Position numbers and translations under genes: made by a program
Notes under the pieces: generated by a model
The model's database searches: none
Told to the model about the DNA's origin: nothing
Seen by the model: the letters and a program-made list of their open reading frames with translations, nothing else
Assembly (NCBI GenBank): GCA_043804635.1
Contig: JAZDIU010000052.1
Coordinates: 1 to 31,571 of the forward strand
Source: JAZDIU01 sp043804635
GTDB lineage: Bacteria; Chloroflexota; Dehalococcoidia; Dehalococcoidales; UBA2162
DNA length: 31,571 nucleotides
Direction: 5' to 3'
Shown: one piece after another, positions 28,918 through 31,571 of the stretch
Numbering within the stretch: position 1 is the stretch's first letter
Layout of the letters: every line of letters starts with the position of its first letter

Positions 28918-30981
28918 ATGGAATACGGACTCGAAAATATCCGAAATACTGTTTTGCTCTCCCATTCCGGGGCTGGCAAGACGTCTCTTTCCGAGGCAAT
29001 TTTATTTATAAGTGGGGCAATCAATCGACTCGGGAAAGTGGATGAAGGAACTACTACCTCGGACTATGATCCGTCTGAAATAAAACGCAAGATTAGCCTT
29101 AACGTATCTGTCCTTCCCTGTAATTGGAAAGGAAATAAGATAAACTTTCTCGATACCCCTGGTTATTCCGATTTTGTTGGCGAAGTGAAAGCCGGGATGC
29201 GAGTCAGTGAAGGAGCGGTAATTCTGGTAGACGCTACCTCTGGGGTTCAGGTTGGCACAGAGCAGGTCTGGGAATATTGCCGGGATAGTAACCTTCCTCA
29301 TATTATCTTCGTCAATAAGATGGATAGAGAGAATGCCGACTTCTTCCGTACGGTAAAAGACCTTCAATCAAGGTTCGGTTCAAGATGCTTACCAATCCAG
29401 TTACCCATAGGTTCCCAGAGTGACTTTAAGGGTCTGGTCGATATATTAGCCAAAAAAGCTTATACCGGCACGGAATCAAAGGAAACTGATGTTCCGGGTG
29501 ATTTACAAAAAGACGTTGATTCTTTCCGTGAAAAACTTATAGAAGCAGTAGCTGAACTTGATGATAAACTCTTGGAAAAGTATCTGGGGGGCGAGGCTCT
29601 CAGTTCGGAAGAGTTGGAAACGGGCCTGCGTAAGGCAGTCCACAACGGAAAGATTATGCCAGTTCTTGTAGGTTCAGCTCTCAAAAATATCGGGGCAAAC
29701 CTGTTACTGGATGCTATCGGTCGCTTTTTGCCGTCACCTAAAGAACGGGCGGCAGCTATAATCGGTGATGGCGGTAAGCCGGCAGCCATGGAAATAAGTC
29801 AGGATGCTCCTTTGGCGGCTCTTGTATTCAAAACTGCTGCCGACCCTTATGTGGGTAAGCTCACTTATTTCCGGGTCTACCATGGTGCCATCGACTCTAA
29901 CTCTCAGGTTTGGAATGTAACTAAGAATGAAGCAGAGCGCATTGGTCAGCTGTTTATTTTGAGAGGTAAGAGCCAGGAGACAACAGCTCACATTAAGACT
30001 GGGGATATCGGGGCTGTAGCTAAGTTGAATGTGACTGCTACAGGGGATACACTTGGGAGTCGTGAAAAGCCAATTAAGATTGTCTCCATCTCTTTCCCCG
30101 AGCCGGTCTTGAGCAAGGCAGTCTACCCGAAGACCAAGGTTGATCTTGATAAACTGGGACCGGCTTTAGCCCGGTTGGTAGAAGAAGACCTTACCCTTAA
30201 GATGCGACGGGACTTTGATACTAATGAAACTATTCTCTCCGGATTGGGTGAAACTCAGCTTGATGCTGCCGCCGAGAAGATGCAGCGTAAGTTCGGCGTC
30301 GGCGTTGATATGGCAGTCCCCAAAGTGCCATATAAAGAGACTATAACTATCTCAGCAAAAGCTGAGTATAAGCATAAAAAGCAAAGCGGAGGACACGGGC
30401 AATACGGGCACGTCATTATGGAATTAGAACCGTTACCTCGCAATACTGGTCTTGAATTCGTCGATAAGGTAGTCGGCGGGCGTGTCCCCAACAACTACAT
30501 ACCAGCAGTTGAGAAAGGTGTTAAAGAAGCCGCTCAGGAGGGAGTCTTAGCCCGATACCCGGTGGTAGATGTCCGGGCAACTCTTTACGATGGTAGTTTT
30601 CATCCGGTTGATTCATCCGAAATCTGTTTCAAGATTGCGGGAGCCGGTGCTTTGAAGAAAGGTATGACTGATGCCCAACCTGTCCTTCTTGAACCGGTAA
30701 TGAACATAAAAGTCAGGGTGCCGGAAAGCTATACCGGTGATATTATCGGGGACCTCAATACCAAACGAGCACAGTTACAGGGTATGAATCCCGAAGATGG
30801 AATGAATGTTATTCAAGCTCAGGCACCACTGGCTGAAATTCAGCGTTATGCCATCGACCTGAAGTCCATAACTCAGGGTAGAGGAAGTTTTACTCTGGAG
30901 TTCAGCCACTATCAGGAAGTTCCCGCCAATGTCGCCCAGAAAATTATCGCCGAAAGGCAGGCTGAAAAAGCGGCTGCTTAG
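28918..30981 (+). CDS. fusA: Elongation factor G paralogue (EF-G2-like)
   Basis: 687 residues with all five EF-G domains. G1 is SHSGAGKTSL (16-24), G3 is DTPGYSDF (79-86), G4 is NKMD (133-136). Domain IV has SGGHGQYGHV, and the C-terminal RVPESYTGDIIGDLNTKRAQ is the domain V signature. Two features set it apart from housekeeping EF-G: the catalytic G3 His is Tyr83, and the start 'NIRNTVLLSHSGAGKTSL' with YDPSEIKRKISL matches the EF-G2/FusA2-like group (as in Thermus EF-G-2). Its role in translation is uncertain. It stands alone: there is no rpsL, rpsG or tuf nearby. AGGGAG lies 11 bases before the ATG. Confidence 0.9.
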   Translation: MEYGLENIRNTVLLSHSGAGKTSLSEAILFISGAINRLGKVDEGTTTSDYDPSEIKRKISLNVSVLPCNWKGNKINFLDTPGYSDFVGEVKAGMRVSEGAVILVDATSGVQVGTEQVWEYCRDSNLPHIIFVNKMDRENADFFRTVKDLQSRFGSRCLPIQLPIGSQSDFKGLVDILAKKAYTGTESKETDVPGDLQKDVDSFREKLIEAVAELDDKLLEKYLGGEALSSEELETGLRKAVHNGKIMPVLVGSALKNIGANLLLDAIGRFLPSPKERAAAIIGDGGKPAAMEISQDAPLAALVFKTAADPYVGKLTYFRVYHGAIDSNSQVWNVTKNEAERIGQLFILRGKSQETTAHIKTGDIGAVAKLNVTATGDTLGSREKPIKIVSISFPEPVLSKAVYPKTKVDLDKLGPALARLVEEDLTLKMRRDFDTNETILSGLGETQLDAAAEKMQRKFGVGVDMAVPKVPYKETITISAKAEYKHKKQSGGHGQYGHVIMELEPLPRNTGLEFVDKVVGGRVPNNYIPAVEKGVKEAAQEGVLARYPVVDVRATLYDGSFHPVDSSEICFKIAGAGALKKGMTDAQPVLLEPVMNIKVRVPESYTGDIIGDLNTKRAQLQGMNPEDGMNVIQAQAPLAEIQRYAIDLKSITQGRGSFTLEFSHYQEVPANVAQKIIAERQAEKAAA

Positions 30982-31004
30982 TATCCCGTTTTCTTGCTAA
31001 AAGT

Positions 31005-31038
31005 AAGAGGCAACTTCTTGAGAAGTTGCCTCTTTTGC
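31005..31038. terminator. Strong bidirectional terminator between EF-G2 and etfA
   Basis: AAGAGGCAACTTCT (31005-31018), TG, AGAAGTTGCCTCTT (31021-31034): a perfect 14-bp stem followed by TT, and preceded by AAAA, which serves as the U-tract when read from the other strand. It lies between two convergent genes and would end both. Confidence 0.85.
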
Positions 31039-31063
31039 TTCTATAAGAATTTCCCGATTATGC

Positions 31064-31571
31064 TTACGCACTCAGTAGCTCTTTAACCTTCTGAGTGAAG
31101 GCGGGTAGGACTTTTTTCCAGTCGCCGACCACACCGTAACGGGCTTCCTTAAAGATATTTGCCTCCGGGTCTTTATTGATAGCGATGATTACTTTAGAAC
31201 CGGAGCAGCCAGCAAGGTGCTGACTTGAACCAGATAAGGCAACGGCAATATAGAGGTCCGGGGTAACCATCTTACCAGTGAGGCCCACCTGCTGAGTATC
31301 TGGCATCCAGCCGTTATCGCAAGCCGGCCGTGAAGCACCGACTGCACCTTTTAGCAGTTTAGCCAACTCATCGAGTTGTTTAAAGCCTTCGGCATTGCCG
31401 ATTCCCCTGCCGCCGCTGATGACTACAGGCGCATCTTCCAGCTTAACGCCAACCTGGGCTTCTTTCTTCTTTTCCAGGACTTTAGTCCTGATTGCTCCTA
31501 ACCCGGCAGCAACAGTTACTACGTCGCCCTTCCTTGAGGCATTTCGCTCTAAGGGTGACATTACTTTGGCT
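31064..31571 (-). CDS. etfA: Electron transfer flavoprotein alpha subunit, C-terminal part (partial)
   Basis: About 169 residues visible; the frame runs on past the right edge. It contains the EtfA FAD domain: VVISGGRGIGNAEGFKQL, VGASRPACDNGWMP, QQVGLTGKMVTPDLYIAVAL, SGSSQHLAGCSGSKVIIAIN and KDPEANIFKEARYGVVGDW. ETF carries electrons from acyl-CoA or other flavin dehydrogenases. etfB would be expected beyond the edge. On the same strand 10 kb downstream is a membrane Fe-S protein of the type that accepts ETF electrons in syntrophs; a link is possible but unproven. Confidence 0.95.
   Translation of the reverse strand, partial: AKVMSPLERNASRKGDVVTVAAGLGAIRTKVLEKKKEAQVGVKLEDAPVVISGGRGIGNAEGFKQLDELAKLLKGAVGASRPACDNGWMPDTQQVGLTGKMVTPDLYIAVALSGSSQHLAGCSGSKVIIAINKDPEANIFKEARYGVVGDWKKVLPAFTQKVKELLSA

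Overview
The window looks like a chromosomal piece of an anaerobic bacterium, most likely Chloroflexota and probably Dehalococcoidia-like. This is inferred from gene content: a Tat-exported molybdoenzyme complex, HdrD-type and ETF electron carriers, a small 'CPGQD' zinc-ribbon gene next to a ferredoxin, EF-G2, and a DUF503 gene next to a DUF1998 helicase. No rRNA, tRNA, CRISPR array, prophage or intact insertion sequence was seen.

Layout. 1-180 is the tail of a response regulator, followed by a 534-base gap with two hairpins. 715-5743 (minus strand) reads guaA, a CARDB-like lipoprotein, a Crp/Fnr regulator, a zinc-ribbon protein, a ferredoxin and a RidA protein. A palindrome resembling an FNR/CRP box lies in front of the zinc-ribbon/ferredoxin pair. 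6052-7112 (plus) is tsaC-rpiB, convergent with an MFS exporter. 8333-8991 (minus) is an XRE regulator with a two-helix membrane protein, divergent from a COG2509 flavoprotein, a YqeY protein and a frameshifted DUF3795 gene. 11613-15246 (plus) is purL-purQ; PurL carries two PurS-like domains at its N-terminus. 15404-18964 (plus) holds DUF503, an MrfA-like helicase and lgt.

18927-26164 (minus) is the most interesting part: tatA, then a tightly packed set encoding a Tat-signal molybdopterin catalytic subunit (split by a frameshift), a four-cluster Fe-S subunit, an NrfD membrane subunit, a further ferredoxin, a small two-helix protein, and a NarI-like/ferredoxin/CCG-CCG fusion protein of the HdrD/DsrMK type. 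It looks like a Psr/Phs-type enzyme joined to a DsrMK-type module. The catalytic subunit seems to lack the usual Cys/Sec/Ser metal ligand. The C-terminal part of etfA lies on the same strand at the right edge.

26350-30981 (plus) holds a XerC/D recombinase, a small tail-anchored basic protein, a frameshifted nitroreductase, a SpoIIM-like membrane protein and an EF-G2 paralogue, ending in a strong terminator shared with the convergent etfA.

Three genes (DUF3795, the molybdoenzyme, the nitroreductase) are each broken by what looks like a single lost base, two of them in short homopolymers. This could be consensus error or real decay. Several genes have a start codon only a few bases after a recognisable -10 box and no ribosome binding site, suggesting leaderless or near-leaderless mRNAs.
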